A DNA stretch of 64,000 bases, from positions 1 to 64,000 of the forward strand of contig JAUNMN010000005.1 of NCBI GenBank assembly GCA_030531795.1. Direction: 5' to 3'. How positions within the stretch are numbered: position 1 is the first letter of the stretch; each line of letters opens with the position of its first letter. The notes under the pieces are model-generated. The model saw only the letters and a list, made by a program, of their open reading frames with translations, had not been told where the DNA came from and did not search any database. Made by a program: the position numbers and the translations under genes. Positions 1 through 10,059 of the stretch are shown one piece after another. The DNA is from Neisseria sp. (GTDB lineage Bacteria; Pseudomonadota; Gammaproteobacteria; Burkholderiales; Neisseriaceae).

Positions 1-47
1 CAAAGCGGTTACGCAAAGCAAACACAATTCAAAAAAACTTGATTTCG

Positions 48-56
48 TGCGATAAT
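48..56 (+). promoter_or_regulatory. candidate extended -10 promoter of hemA
   Basis: TGC followed by GATAAT, an extended -10 element, 31 bases before the chosen hemA start codon at 88. No good -35 is visible in the short upstream sequence. Inference only. Confidence 0.35.
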
Positions 57-87
57 GCGCCGTTTTTTTGACATTCACATTTTCACC

Positions 88-1338
88 ATGCAATTAACCG
101 CCATCGGACTGAATCACCAAACCGCCCCTTTGAGCATACGCGAGCAATTAGCGTTTGCTGCGGCTGTGTTGCCCGATGCCGTGCATGAGTTGGTGAACAG
201 CGAAGCGGCGCGTGAAGCGGTGATTTTGTCTACTTGCAATCGCACCGAATTGTATTGCATGGGCGATGGCGAGCGCATCATTCAGTGGCTGGCGCAGTTT
301 CAAGGTTTGAACGCGCAGGAAATCCGCCCGTATTTATACACTTTGAGCGAACAAGAAGCGATACGTCATGCTTTTCGCGTAGCGTGTGGTTTGGACAGCA
401 TGGTGTTGGGCGAACCGCAAATTTTGGGACAACTCAAAGACGCGGTGCGCGTGGCGCAAGAACAAAAAACGCTGGATTCCAACTTAAACACTTTGTTTCA
501 AAAGACTTTTGCGGTTGCCAAAGAAGTGCGCAGCGGCACATCGGTCGGCGAACATTCGGTATCGATGGCGGCGGCTTCGGTGAAAATGGCGGAACAAATT
601 TTCCCCGATATTAGCCAGTTAAACGTTTTATTCATCGGCGCAGGCGAAATGATTGAGTTGGTGGCAACCTATTTTGCCGCCAAAAATCCGCGTTTGATGA
701 CGGTTGCCAACCGAACTTTGCCGCGGGCGCAGGAATTGTGCGAAAAACTCGGCGTGCAAGCCGAACCGTGTTTGCTAACAGAATTGCCAAATATTTTGCA
801 CGATTACGATGTGGTCGTCTCTTCTACCGCCAGCCCCTTGCCGATTGTGGGCAAAGGCATGGTCGAACGTGCTTTAAAACAGCGCCAAAATATGCCAATG
901 TTTATGTTGGATTTGGCTGTGCCGCGCGACATTGAAGCGGAAGTCAATGAGTTGGATGATGTGTTTTTGTACACCGTAGACGACATGATGAACGTGGTGC
1001 AAACGGGCAAAGAAGCGCGTCAAAAAGCCGCCGCCGAAGCAGAACGCATGATTGATGTGAAGGTGCAAGAGTTTATTGACTGGCAAAAAAGTCGTGCCAA
1101 CGTACCGCTGATTCGCGCTTTGCGCGATGAAGGCGAAAAAGCGCGGCAATATGTGTTGGAAAACGCCTTAAAGCAGTTGGCAAAAGGCGTTGCGCCTGAA
1201 GATGTGTTGGAACGTTTGTCGGTGCAATTGACCAACAAACTGTTGCATCAACCGACTCAAACGCTGAACAAAGCCAGCGCGTCCGACCACGATTTAACCG
1301 ATGCGGTGGCAAAAATTTACGATTTAAATCAAAACTAA
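88..1338 (+). CDS. hemA: glutamyl-tRNA reductase
   Basis: Reduces the glutamate on Glu-tRNA to glutamate-1-semialdehyde with NADPH, the first committed step of C5 haem synthesis in the cytosol. The product is 416 aa, normal for the family. Visible are the catalytic cysteine (residue 50) in STCNRTE, the conserved GLDSMVLGEPQILGQ block at about 101-115, the Rossmann glycine motif GAGEM at 184-188, and the helical C-terminal dimerisation region. The frame stays open upstream to an ATG at 55, but family proteins begin like MQLTAIGLNHQTAP, so 88 is preferred. It is followed by a DUS hairpin that probably ends transcription. Identification is secure. Confidence 0.97.
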   Translation: MQLTAIGLNHQTAPLSIREQLAFAAAVLPDAVHELVNSEAAREAVILSTCNRTELYCMGDGERIIQWLAQFQGLNAQEIRPYLYTLSEQEAIRHAFRVACGLDSMVLGEPQILGQLKDAVRVAQEQKTLDSNLNTLFQKTFAVAKEVRSGTSVGEHSVSMAAASVKMAEQIFPDISQLNVLFIGAGEMIELVATYFAAKNPRLMTVANRTLPRAQELCEKLGVQAEPCLLTELPNILHDYDVVVSSTASPLPIVGKGMVERALKQRQNMPMFMLDLAVPRDIEAEVNELDDVFLYTVDDMMNVVQTGKEARQKAAAEAERMIDVKVQEFIDWQKSRANVPLIRALRDEGEKARQYVLENALKQLAKGVAPEDVLERLSVQLTNKLLHQPTQTLNKASASDHDLTDAVAKIYDLNQN

Positions 1339-1372
1339 ACGCATACTCAAACCATTTTGCTTATCTCATTCC

Positions 1373-1410
1373 GATGCCGTCTGCAGACCCAAACGCTGCA
1401 GACGGCATCG
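1373..1410. terminator. inverted pair of DUS, probable hemA terminator
   Basis: GATGCCGTCTGCAG and its reverse complement are separated by a short loop. In Neisseriaceae, inverted DUS pairs after genes commonly act as factor-independent terminators. There is no long T-run here, so termination is inferred. The right arm also occupies the -35 region of the next promoter. Confidence 0.6.
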
Positions 1411-1419
1411 CTTATTTAT

Positions 1420-1428
1420 TGTTATAAT
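1420..1428 (+). promoter_or_regulatory. extended -10 promoter for the rRNA methyltransferase
   Basis: TGT followed by a perfect TATAAT, 69 bases before the ATG at 1498. The -35 position falls within the DUS hairpin arm and matches poorly, which is typical of extended -10 promoters. Confidence 0.55.
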
Positions 1429-1497
1429 CGCGAACTTTACCGATTTTTTAGCTGCGGTTTACGCGTCAATTGTCTAAACACGCAGCGGAGTTTTGCC

Positions 1498-2754
1498 ATG
1501 AATGCCTTGCAAATTCAACACACTGCCGACTTACTGACACAAGTTTTGACCTTCAAACAACCTGCCGATGCGGTGGTGTCTGCTTATTTTCGTGAACAAC
1601 GCAAACTCGGTCGCCAAGACCGCCACGAAATCGCCGAAACCACTTTCGCGGCGATTCGCCATTATCAAAAAATCGCCGCGGTGTTGCGCCGTCCGCACGC
1701 TCAAGCCAAGCAAGCGGCTCTGGCGGCTTTGGTGCTGGGACGCGGTTTCAACATCAGCCAAATTCGCGATGAAATCAGCGAAGAAGAACGCGAATTTTTA
1801 GAGCGTTTGAAGTCGCGCAAAGCCGAATTTGCCGCCGAATTGAACACCGCCGCCGAGTTACCCGAATGGCTCATCGCCGAATTGCAAACCGATTTCAGCG
1901 CAGACGACATTTTGCAATTCGGCCGCAGCGTGGCACAAGCCGCGCCTTTAGATTTACGCGTTAATACGCTCAAAGCCAAGCGCGATAAGGTTTTGGCGCA
2001 ATTACAAGCCGAAAATATCGCCGCTCAAGCCACGCCGTTTTCGCCTTGGGGCATTCGTTTGCACGACAAAATCGCCCTCAACAAACACGAATTGTTTTTA
2101 GATGGCACGTTGGAAGTGCAAGACGAAGGCAGTCAGCTGTTGGCTTTGTTGTTGGGTGCGAAACGCGGCGAAATGGTGGTGGATTTTTGTGCAGGTGCAG
2201 GCGGCAAAACACTGGCAATCGGCGCGCAAATGGCGAATAAAGGTCGCATCTATGCCTTTGATATTGCTGAAAAACGCCTTGCTAACTTAAAACCGCGCAT
2301 GACCCGCGCAGGTTTAACCAACATCCACCCCGAACGCATCAGCAGCGAACACGACCCGCGCATCGCCCGTTTGGCGGGCAAAGCCGACCGCGTTTTGGTG
2401 GACGCACCTTGTTCGGGTTTGGGTACGCTGCGCCGCAATCCCGATTTGAAATACCGCCAAAGCCATGAAAACATTGAAAATTTGGTGCAGCAGCAGCAAA
2501 GCATTTTGCAGGCAGCATCGGCTTTAGTCAAAACGGGCGGACGCTTGGTTTACGCCACTTGCAGTGTGTTGCCAGTGGAAAATGAAGCACAAATCGAGCG
2601 TTTTTTGGCGAATAATGTTGATTTTGAACTTTTGCCCGCCAGCGAGCTGCTGCACGCGGCAAAAGTTGCTTTAAACACGGGCGATTATTTGCGTTTGGAC
2701 ACGCAAGAACACCAAACCGATGGCTTTTTCGCTGCCGTGTTGCAAAGAAAATAA
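1498..2754 (+). CDS. rsmB: RsmB/NOP-family rRNA cytosine-5 methyltransferase
   Basis: Probable SAM-dependent enzyme placing m5C on 16S rRNA (C967 in E. coli for RsmB). From the ATG at 1498 it is 418 aa. The N-terminal ~130 residues form a helical NusB-like region and the C-terminal half is the methyltransferase. Visible are SAM motif I VDFCAGAGGKT (228-238), the motif IV cysteine in VDAPCSGLGT (C305) and the motif VI cysteine in YATCSV (C355), the paired catalytic cysteines of RNA m5C enzymes. The frame is open further upstream to 1357, but that stretch holds the DUS hairpin and promoter. The family is secure; the exact target base (RsmB rather than a paralogue) is inferred. Confidence 0.88.
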   Translation: MNALQIQHTADLLTQVLTFKQPADAVVSAYFREQRKLGRQDRHEIAETTFAAIRHYQKIAAVLRRPHAQAKQAALAALVLGRGFNISQIRDEISEEEREFLERLKSRKAEFAAELNTAAELPEWLIAELQTDFSADDILQFGRSVAQAAPLDLRVNTLKAKRDKVLAQLQAENIAAQATPFSPWGIRLHDKIALNKHELFLDGTLEVQDEGSQLLALLLGAKRGEMVVDFCAGAGGKTLAIGAQMANKGRIYAFDIAEKRLANLKPRMTRAGLTNIHPERISSEHDPRIARLAGKADRVLVDAPCSGLGTLRRNPDLKYRQSHENIENLVQQQQSILQAASALVKTGGRLVYATCSVLPVENEAQIERFLANNVDFELLPASELLHAAKVALNTGDYLRLDTQEHQTDGFFAAVLQRK

Positions 2755-2825
2755 CAGGCAACTCATTTCGTATCACTCTATGCCGCCTGCACTTACCTTA
2801 AACGCGCCACTTTAAAGGTAAACCC

Positions 2826-3710
2826 ATGTTTTCCATCAAAAAACTTTCCGCCATCGCCATTTTCATCACGCCGCCTTTGATGTGGGCAGGCAATGTGATT
2901 GTGGCACGAGCGGTGCGCGAAGATGTGCCAGCCAACTCGCTGGCGTTTTATCGCTGGCTGATTTCTTTGCTGATTTTATTGCCCTTTGTTTGGAAAATCG
3001 TGGCGCGCGACAAATCGCTTTATTGGCAAAATCGCTGGCTGGTTTTGGGAACATCGCTCACAGGTATCGCCGCTTTCAACACCTTGATTTACAATGGTTT
3101 ACATCACACCAGCAGCACCAACACCCTGCTCTTCAATTCCTGCATTCCGATTTTGATTATTCTCATCGGCGCAGCGTTTTATCAACAAAAACTGTCGTGG
3201 CGACAAGCACTTGGCTCGCTACTATCGCTGTTTGGCGTGTTGCTGATTGTGTTGCAAGGCAGTTGGCAAAACCTGCTGGCACTCAACTTCAATCGTGGCG
3301 ACATTTGGGTGTTTATTGCCGTCTGCGCTTGGGCGGTGTACACCCTGTGGATGAAACGTTTACCGATTGAAATCAACCGATTAGGCTTAATGGCGGTGCA
3401 AGTCGGCATCGGTTTATTGTTGTTATTGCCGCTGTTTTGGTTTGACCAAACATCAGGTTTGCACAGCAACTGGCAGCCATCGTCTTTATTGAGTTTGCTG
3501 TACATCGGCATTTTTCCGTCCGTCATCGCCTATTTATGTTACAACGCCGCAATTAAACATTTTGGCGCGGTGCGCGCTGGCATGAGCATTCACTTAATGC
3601 CCGTTTTCGGCACAATTATGGCAATCACGCTGCTGGGCGAGCAATTATATGCCTTTCACTTGGCAGGCATTGTCGCCATTGTTGTGGGCTTGGTTTTAAG
3701 CCAACGCTAA
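2826..3710 (+). CDS. EamA-family (DMT superfamily) transporter
   Basis: Inner-membrane protein of 294 aa, the usual length for a ten-helix, two-EamA-repeat transporter. The first repeat covers about residues 10-145 ([14 protein letters not shown], then [17 protein letters not shown]) and the second about 155-292 ([18 protein letters not shown], ending in [20 protein letters not shown] helices). Such proteins usually export amino acids or other small metabolites; the substrate cannot be read from sequence. A Shine-Dalgarno AAAGG lies shortly before the ATG. The 71-base upstream gap holds only a one-mismatch DUS (ATGCCGCCTGCA). Confidence 0.88.
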   Translation: MFSIKKLSAIAIFITPPLMWAGNVIVARAVREDVPANSLAFYRWLISLLILLPFVWKIVARDKSLYWQNRWLVLGTSLTGIAAFNTLIYNGLHHTSSTNTLLFNSCIPILIILIGAAFYQQKLSWRQALGSLLSLFGVLLIVLQGSWQNLLALNFNRGDIWVFIAVCAWAVYTLWMKRLPIEINRLGLMAVQVGIGLLLLLPLFWFDQTSGLHSNWQPSSLLSLLYIGIFPSVIAYLCYNAAIKHFGAVRAGMSIHLMPVFGTIMAITLLGEQLYAFHLAGIVAIVVGLVLSQR

Positions 3711-3744
3711 GGCAAGAAAACCAACGTTTGCCGCAAATTTCGCG

Positions 3745-3750
3745 TATAAT
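3745..3750 (+). promoter_or_regulatory. candidate -10 box of the glutaredoxin gene
   Basis: Perfect TATAAT 45 bases before the grxD ATG. A matching -35 at 17 bases is poor, so this is a moderate-confidence promoter. Confidence 0.4.
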
Positions 3751-3795
3751 GGCGGCTGTATTTTTGCTGGATTTTTTCGTTTAAAGGAAACCAAA

Positions 3796-4104
3796 ATGAA
3801 CATCTTGGAACAAATCAAAGAAGTGGTGAGCACTCATCGCGTGGTTTTATTCATGAAAGGCACGAAACAATTCCCACAATGCGGTTTTTCATCACGCGCC
3901 GTGCAATTATTGAACGCAGCAGGTTGCGAAGATTTTGTAACCGTGAACGTGTTGGAAAACGATGACGTGCGCCAAGGCATCAAACAATACAGCGACTGGC
4001 CAACCATTCCACAATTATATGTCAACGGCGAATTTGTCGGCGGTTCAGACATCATGATGGAAATGTACGAAGCTGGCGAATTGCAAGAATTGTTAAAAGC
4101 ATAA
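3796..4104 (+). CDS. grxD: monothiol glutaredoxin (Grx4 type)
   Basis: Small cytosolic thioredoxin-fold protein of 102 aa that carries and transfers [2Fe-2S] clusters, usually with BolA partners. The active-site motif CGFS (C29-S32), the glutathione-site [17 protein letters not shown] and the preceding PTIPQ cis-proline are all visible. The first residues and the total length match Grx4 proteins. The start follows a strong AAAGGAAA ribosome site. A simple hairpin with a T-tract follows the stop. Confidence 0.96.
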   Translation: MNILEQIKEVVSTHRVVLFMKGTKQFPQCGFSSRAVQLLNAAGCEDFVTVNVLENDDVRQGIKQYSDWPTIPQLYVNGEFVGGSDIMMEMYEAGELQELLKA

Positions 4105-4124
4105 TCTGCAAACAGATGAAACAC

Positions 4125-4151
4125 AAAAAGGGCGAATCATCGCTCTTTTTT
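4125..4151 (+). terminator. rho-independent terminator of grxD
   Basis: Stem AAAAAGGGCG / CGCTCTTTTT with a 6-base loop and a T-tract on the plus strand, 20 bases after the grxD stop. Confidence 0.7.
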
Positions 4152-4210
4152 ATTGCCTATTTGCCACTGATTTTGCTTTTGTTTTGACTTAAAAATACTT
4201 GTCAATCAAA

Positions 4211-4250
4211 GATGCCATCTGCAGATTGAAACAAAATCGCAGACGGCATC
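4211..4250. repeat. imperfect inverted DUS pair
   Basis: GATGCCATCTGCAGA (one mismatch to the local DUS) faces a perfect TGCAGACGGCATC-like arm across an AT-rich loop. Probably a DUS with back-up terminator activity between convergent genes. Confidence 0.6.
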
Positions 4251-4360
4251 ATTCATTCAAACTACCAAAGTTTCAAAATCAATTGTTCAAACGCCGCAAT
4301 TGAAATCAGGTAATCGTTTGCCTAATTCTTTGCTCATATTTTGAACAAAAAAATAATAAA

Positions 4361-4385
4361 AAAAGGGACAATAATCGTCCCTTTT
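4361..4385 (-). terminator. rho-independent terminator of icd
   Basis: Stem AAAAGGGAC / GTCCCTTTT; read on the minus strand it is followed by a long T-run, 30 bases after the icd stop. Confidence 0.8.
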
Positions 4386-4415
4386 GGTTTGCTTTTAGCA
4401 GCAAATAAATCGGTT

Positions 4416-6695
<2,280 letters not shown>

Positions 6696-6788
6696 TTATG
6701 GCATATTTTTTACGCTTGCTGTTTACGCCAACGCAGTTTTGCCACAAATCACGTACAAAATAGCAATAAGATATTGAAATTAAAAAAT

Positions 6789-8744
6789 TTAACTATTTTC
6801 ACAATCGCTTGGCAAAGTTGGCTGCGTTATGCCGTCTGCAACTCGATTTTCAAAACCAACTCTTTGATAAAACTTATTTATTTTGTCTTGCATCTCTTTT
6901 CCATGCCCTGTAATCGCGTCTTCATTCCACTCGCCTGCTGCAAACATCAACAGCTGTTTAATGGAATACGCTTTCAAACGATGTTTGCCTTCTGTGCTCG
7001 TATAACTCAACTTTTTACGTGCTGGGTCTTTGTCACTCAAACTGGAGTTTTGATGATGTGGAATTAAACACAAATTACCAAAATCATTTAATAAATCCTT
7101 ATTTTTTAGCTTACTTTCATCACTTTGTGGAAAATAATGCTCGATGGAATTGTTTGCCATAGAAAAACGGAACGTATGTTTGCTCAAACCGTAGCCCTTA
7201 ATCTTTGCCCACTCTGTTTCATTCATGGTTTGCCACAACACATAATCCCAAAAGTGAAAGAGATAATGTGGCGTAGCCGTGCCAGCGTTTAGCGCGTTTT
7301 TGCTTGCGCGTCCTTTATAATATTGAACCGCCAACTTTTCTAAAAACCGCAAATAATCATTTGCTTGTACTTTTTGATATTCAGCAAAATTTTGATATTT
7401 AGCCAAATTTTGAATGTGCTTTAACACATCAAACAACCATGTTTTATTCGTACGCGCTTTGAAGGAAACGTGAAACATAGACAAAATGTGCATAATGAAA
7501 ATTTGCAAGTTTTCGTTTTGTTCCGCTTCTTGCTCATCATTTGTCTCCGCTTTTTCCGAATAATCCATATTGTTCAATGCTTGTCCAAAACTTGGCAAAT
7601 TGCTGTAATTGCCCTTGGCATAACGCTTAATGCCACGCAATTGCCAGTCGTGTTCCGCATCGCTTTTAATAATGAAACGATCAAACAGCAAGCGGGTTTG
7701 AAGCAGGTGCATGATGAATGTTTTGGCAAAATCTGCGGCTTTTTCATATATGCCAAACTGTTCCAGCAGTTTTTTGTCGTCTAATGGAATGTGATTTTCG
7801 CCTGACTGATACAGCTTCAATGCCAACATCAAAAAATTCGGAAAATCCATGATGCTGGATAAGGGTTCACTGATTTTGTCTTGCGTATCTTGTTCTGTGG
7901 CATCGCTTGCCGTTGGCGACTTCAATAAATCCGAAATGCTTCGTTTGGTATGATTTTGCATATTATTCGACCGACATAATCCATCAAAATCAGTCGGGAT
8001 TTTTTGTGCATTTTCACCAAAAAACGTTTTGCGTTGCTCGCCCGAAAAATGTTCAATCACAAAACCGTTCATATCGGCGCACGCGTTCCAAATCATCGCG
8101 AATAAGGTTCGCTCATTACATTCTTTCTTATCTTCATTCTCTTCTTCTTTCTTGGCTTCCTTCAATGAACTCATCAAACGCGCTTTAATGATTTCATGTT
8201 TTTCCAACTGCTCGCCGCGGTTGTTCATGATTTCAAAATAGTGATTCAAATCGGTTGCAGGCGGCACTTCTGTATAAATGATTTGCACCTTGTTCAACAA
8301 AAAGTCTTTGAACTCGCCTTCGTTCTCAAGCTTACGCAATGCCTGTTCAATGATTTGATAACCCTGCTCCAAAGTGCTGTTGCCCAACTGTTTGGGCGAT
8401 TGTTGCAGTTTCGCCAAAATCTGCTGGCTGGTAGCACGATGTTCAAAAGTCAGCTGAATGTTGCTTGTTTCTTTCAGACATGACAAAAGCAAAGCCAAAG
8501 TGGTTAAACGTTGTTGCCCGTCAATCACTTCTTTTTTACCGTCTGCATCTCGAGCGAACACAATCAAACTGCCCAAATAATAACGTTGTTTCTTTTCTTT
8601 ACAGGCAGCTGCAATGTCTTCAATCAGTTGCACGATTTGCGCTTCGCCCCACGCGTAATTGCGTTGATAAATCGGGATAATGAAGTGTTCATTGCACAAA
8701 TCATAAAGTGTTTTGGCACGAACCACATTTTTCGCGGTAGACAT
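6789..8744 (-). CDS. DUF262-DUF1524 (GmrSD/SspE/BrxU-like) protein, putative modification-sensing nuclease
   Basis: 651 aa. The N-terminal DUF262 (ParB/sulfiredoxin-like NTPase fold) shows IPIYQRNYAWG at 23-33, the signature DGQQR at 75-79 and FEIMNNRGEQL at 170-180. The C-terminal DUF1524 HNH-type nuclease core shows IEHYFPQ at 534-540 (H536) and the spaced asparagines of GNLCLI (N557) and HHQN (N566). The same two-domain layout occurs in type IV restriction enzymes GmrSD (fused forms) and BrxU and in SspE of phosphorothioate defence. It is the last gene of a four-gene cassette and overlaps the preceding DUF262 gene by 44 bases; its start has AGGAG nine bases upstream. DUS are embedded in the coding sequence, so it is not a very recent arrival from a non-DUS genome. 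The nuclease role is inferred. Confidence 0.85.
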   Translation of the reverse strand: MSTAKNVVRAKTLYDLCNEHFIIPIYQRNYAWGEAQIVQLIEDIAAACKEKKQRYYLGSLIVFARDADGKKEVIDGQQRLTTLALLLSCLKETSNIQLTFEHRATSQQILAKLQQSPKQLGNSTLEQGYQIIEQALRKLENEGEFKDFLLNKVQIIYTEVPPATDLNHYFEIMNNRGEQLEKHEIIKARLMSSLKEAKKEEENEDKKECNERTLFAMIWNACADMNGFVIEHFSGEQRKTFFGENAQKIPTDFDGLCRSNNMQNHTKRSISDLLKSPTASDATEQDTQDKISEPLSSIMDFPNFLMLALKLYQSGENHIPLDDKKLLEQFGIYEKAADFAKTFIMHLLQTRLLFDRFIIKSDAEHDWQLRGIKRYAKGNYSNLPSFGQALNNMDYSEKAETNDEQEAEQNENLQIFIMHILSMFHVSFKARTNKTWLFDVLKHIQNLAKYQNFAEYQKVQANDYLRFLEKLAVQYYKGRASKNALNAGTATPHYLFHFWDYVLWQTMNETEWAKIKGYGLSKHTFRFSMANNSIEHYFPQSDESKLKNKDLLNDFGNLCLIPHHQNSSLSDKDPARKKLSYTSTEGKHRLKAYSIKQLLMFAAGEWNEDAITGHGKEMQDKINKFYQRVGFENRVADGITQPTLPSDCENS

Positions 8745-10026
8745 TTTCTAATTCTCCTGTGCTGTTAAAGTTAAATTTAGGTGCTGCAAGCGCAAAATCC
8801 AACACATCTTGCGGCGTGTCCGCTTGCCAAATCGCCTTCAGCAAACTGTTGCCCGCGCCAACATGATTAGCAATACTTTGATATTCAACGCGTTGCTGCT
8901 GAAAACGCACAAAATACGCCCACTTAAAAATCTGCCACACGGCACGCGTTAAATCGTATTCGCCGAAGCGGTCGTAAAATTGCAACACGGTGTAAGTGAA
9001 TAGCGCGTAAACCAAGCGGTCGCCCGTTCGTCCGCAACCTTGATAACTTTTGAGAAAATCCAAAATCGGTCGCCCGCCCAACATGATTTTTTGATTCAGC
9101 CAACCCGTTTCGCGATGAAACAAGCCATCGTAAAGCACGCGATAGTGTTCCACATAATCAAAAAAGCCTTTGCCATTGATGATGGTGTTTTGAATTTGCA
9201 AGGCATTTTGTGCCTGAACATAGGGATAGTTTTGCGTTTTGTTGATGCCTTTAAACACATCAATATGCTGATTTTTGAAAGCATTTGCCGTCTGCAATTT
9301 GTACCAGATGCGCAGCTGAAACAAACTTTCGGCAATAATCGTTTGCAAACTGGCATTGCCGCGTTCAGGATAAACCGCCGCTTCCCAGTTTTCCACTACG
9401 CGATGAATGTAAGCCGCATCGCCACTCATCGCCCGCAAATGATAGGCTTTGAGCAAATCATACGGCTCGAGTGCCTTGCCGCGTGCGTTTTGCGAATCAA
9501 AAAACTGAAAGGCTTCGTCCAAACTGCTCAATTGCACGCAAACCAGTTCGCATTGATGAAGCACAAACTGAATAAACGTTTTGCGTTCATCTGCTTTTGC
9601 ATCATCAAATCGCACTTCCAAAGCATTCTTAATCAAAGCGTCATTCGCTTTCAAACGCGCTTCGCTCAAAGAATTAACTTCTTGTTTCAGCAAAGCTAAA
9701 TGCTCTTTTGCCTGCAAAGCACGCAAAATCAAAGTCAGCGTAATCAGACGTTGCTGACCGTCTACGATGTTGAGCTTCGTGCCGTCTGCACGTTCTTGAT
9801 GCAACACCACCGTGCCCAAGCGATAACGCAAATTCTGCGTATTTTGGGCTTGCTCAAAATGGCTGAACAAATCGTTCAGCAATTGCTTGCAATGTTTTTC
9901 CGACCATTTATACGGGCGTTGATAATCAGGTATACACAATGCACTTTTGCCCAACACTTCGCCCACTGTTTGCACTCGCACATCGGGTTCATGCCCTTGC
10001 TCACTTTGCACAATACTTTCTGTCAT
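8701..10026 (-). CDS. DUF262 protein without visible nuclease domain
   Basis: 441 aa. DUF262 motifs are intact: IPDYQRPYKW at 32-41, VDGQQR at 88-93 and FFDSQNARGKAL at 175-186. The C-terminal 240 residues look all-helical and lack the IEHxxPQ...N...N signature of DUF1524 carried by its neighbour. The protein ends with a Cys pair (CGSC) a few residues before the stop; this end is read in the overlap with the next gene. Translational coupling (44-base overlap downstream, 33-base gap upstream) suggests one complex with the AAA+ ATPase and the DUF262-DUF1524 protein. Possible roles are sensor, regulatory subunit or NTPase; none can be proved here. Confidence 0.82.
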   Translation of the reverse strand: MTESIVQSEQGHEPDVRVQTVGEVLGKSALCIPDYQRPYKWSEKHCKQLLNDLFSHFEQAQNTQNLRYRLGTVVLHQERADGTKLNIVDGQQRLITLTLILRALQAKEHLALLKQEVNSLSEARLKANDALIKNALEVRFDDAKADERKTFIQFVLHQCELVCVQLSSLDEAFQFFDSQNARGKALEPYDLLKAYHLRAMSGDAAYIHRVVENWEAAVYPERGNASLQTIIAESLFQLRIWYKLQTANAFKNQHIDVFKGINKTQNYPYVQAQNALQIQNTIINGKGFFDYVEHYRVLYDGLFHRETGWLNQKIMLGGRPILDFLKSYQGCGRTGDRLVYALFTYTVLQFYDRFGEYDLTRAVWQIFKWAYFVRFQQQRVEYQSIANHVGAGNSLLKAIWQADTPQDVLDFALAAPKFNFNSTGELENVYREKCGSCQNTL

Positions 10027-10059
10027 CTTTTGTCCTTTGTTTGGCTTTATCGCCGCATT

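Larger units (their letters stand above)
4105..4415. other. 311-base convergent intergenic region
   Basis: Lies between grxD (+) and icd (-). It holds the grxD terminator, an imperfect inverted DUS pair and the icd terminator. The remaining bases are AT-rich with no open frame or RNA gene that I can recognise. Confidence 0.6.
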
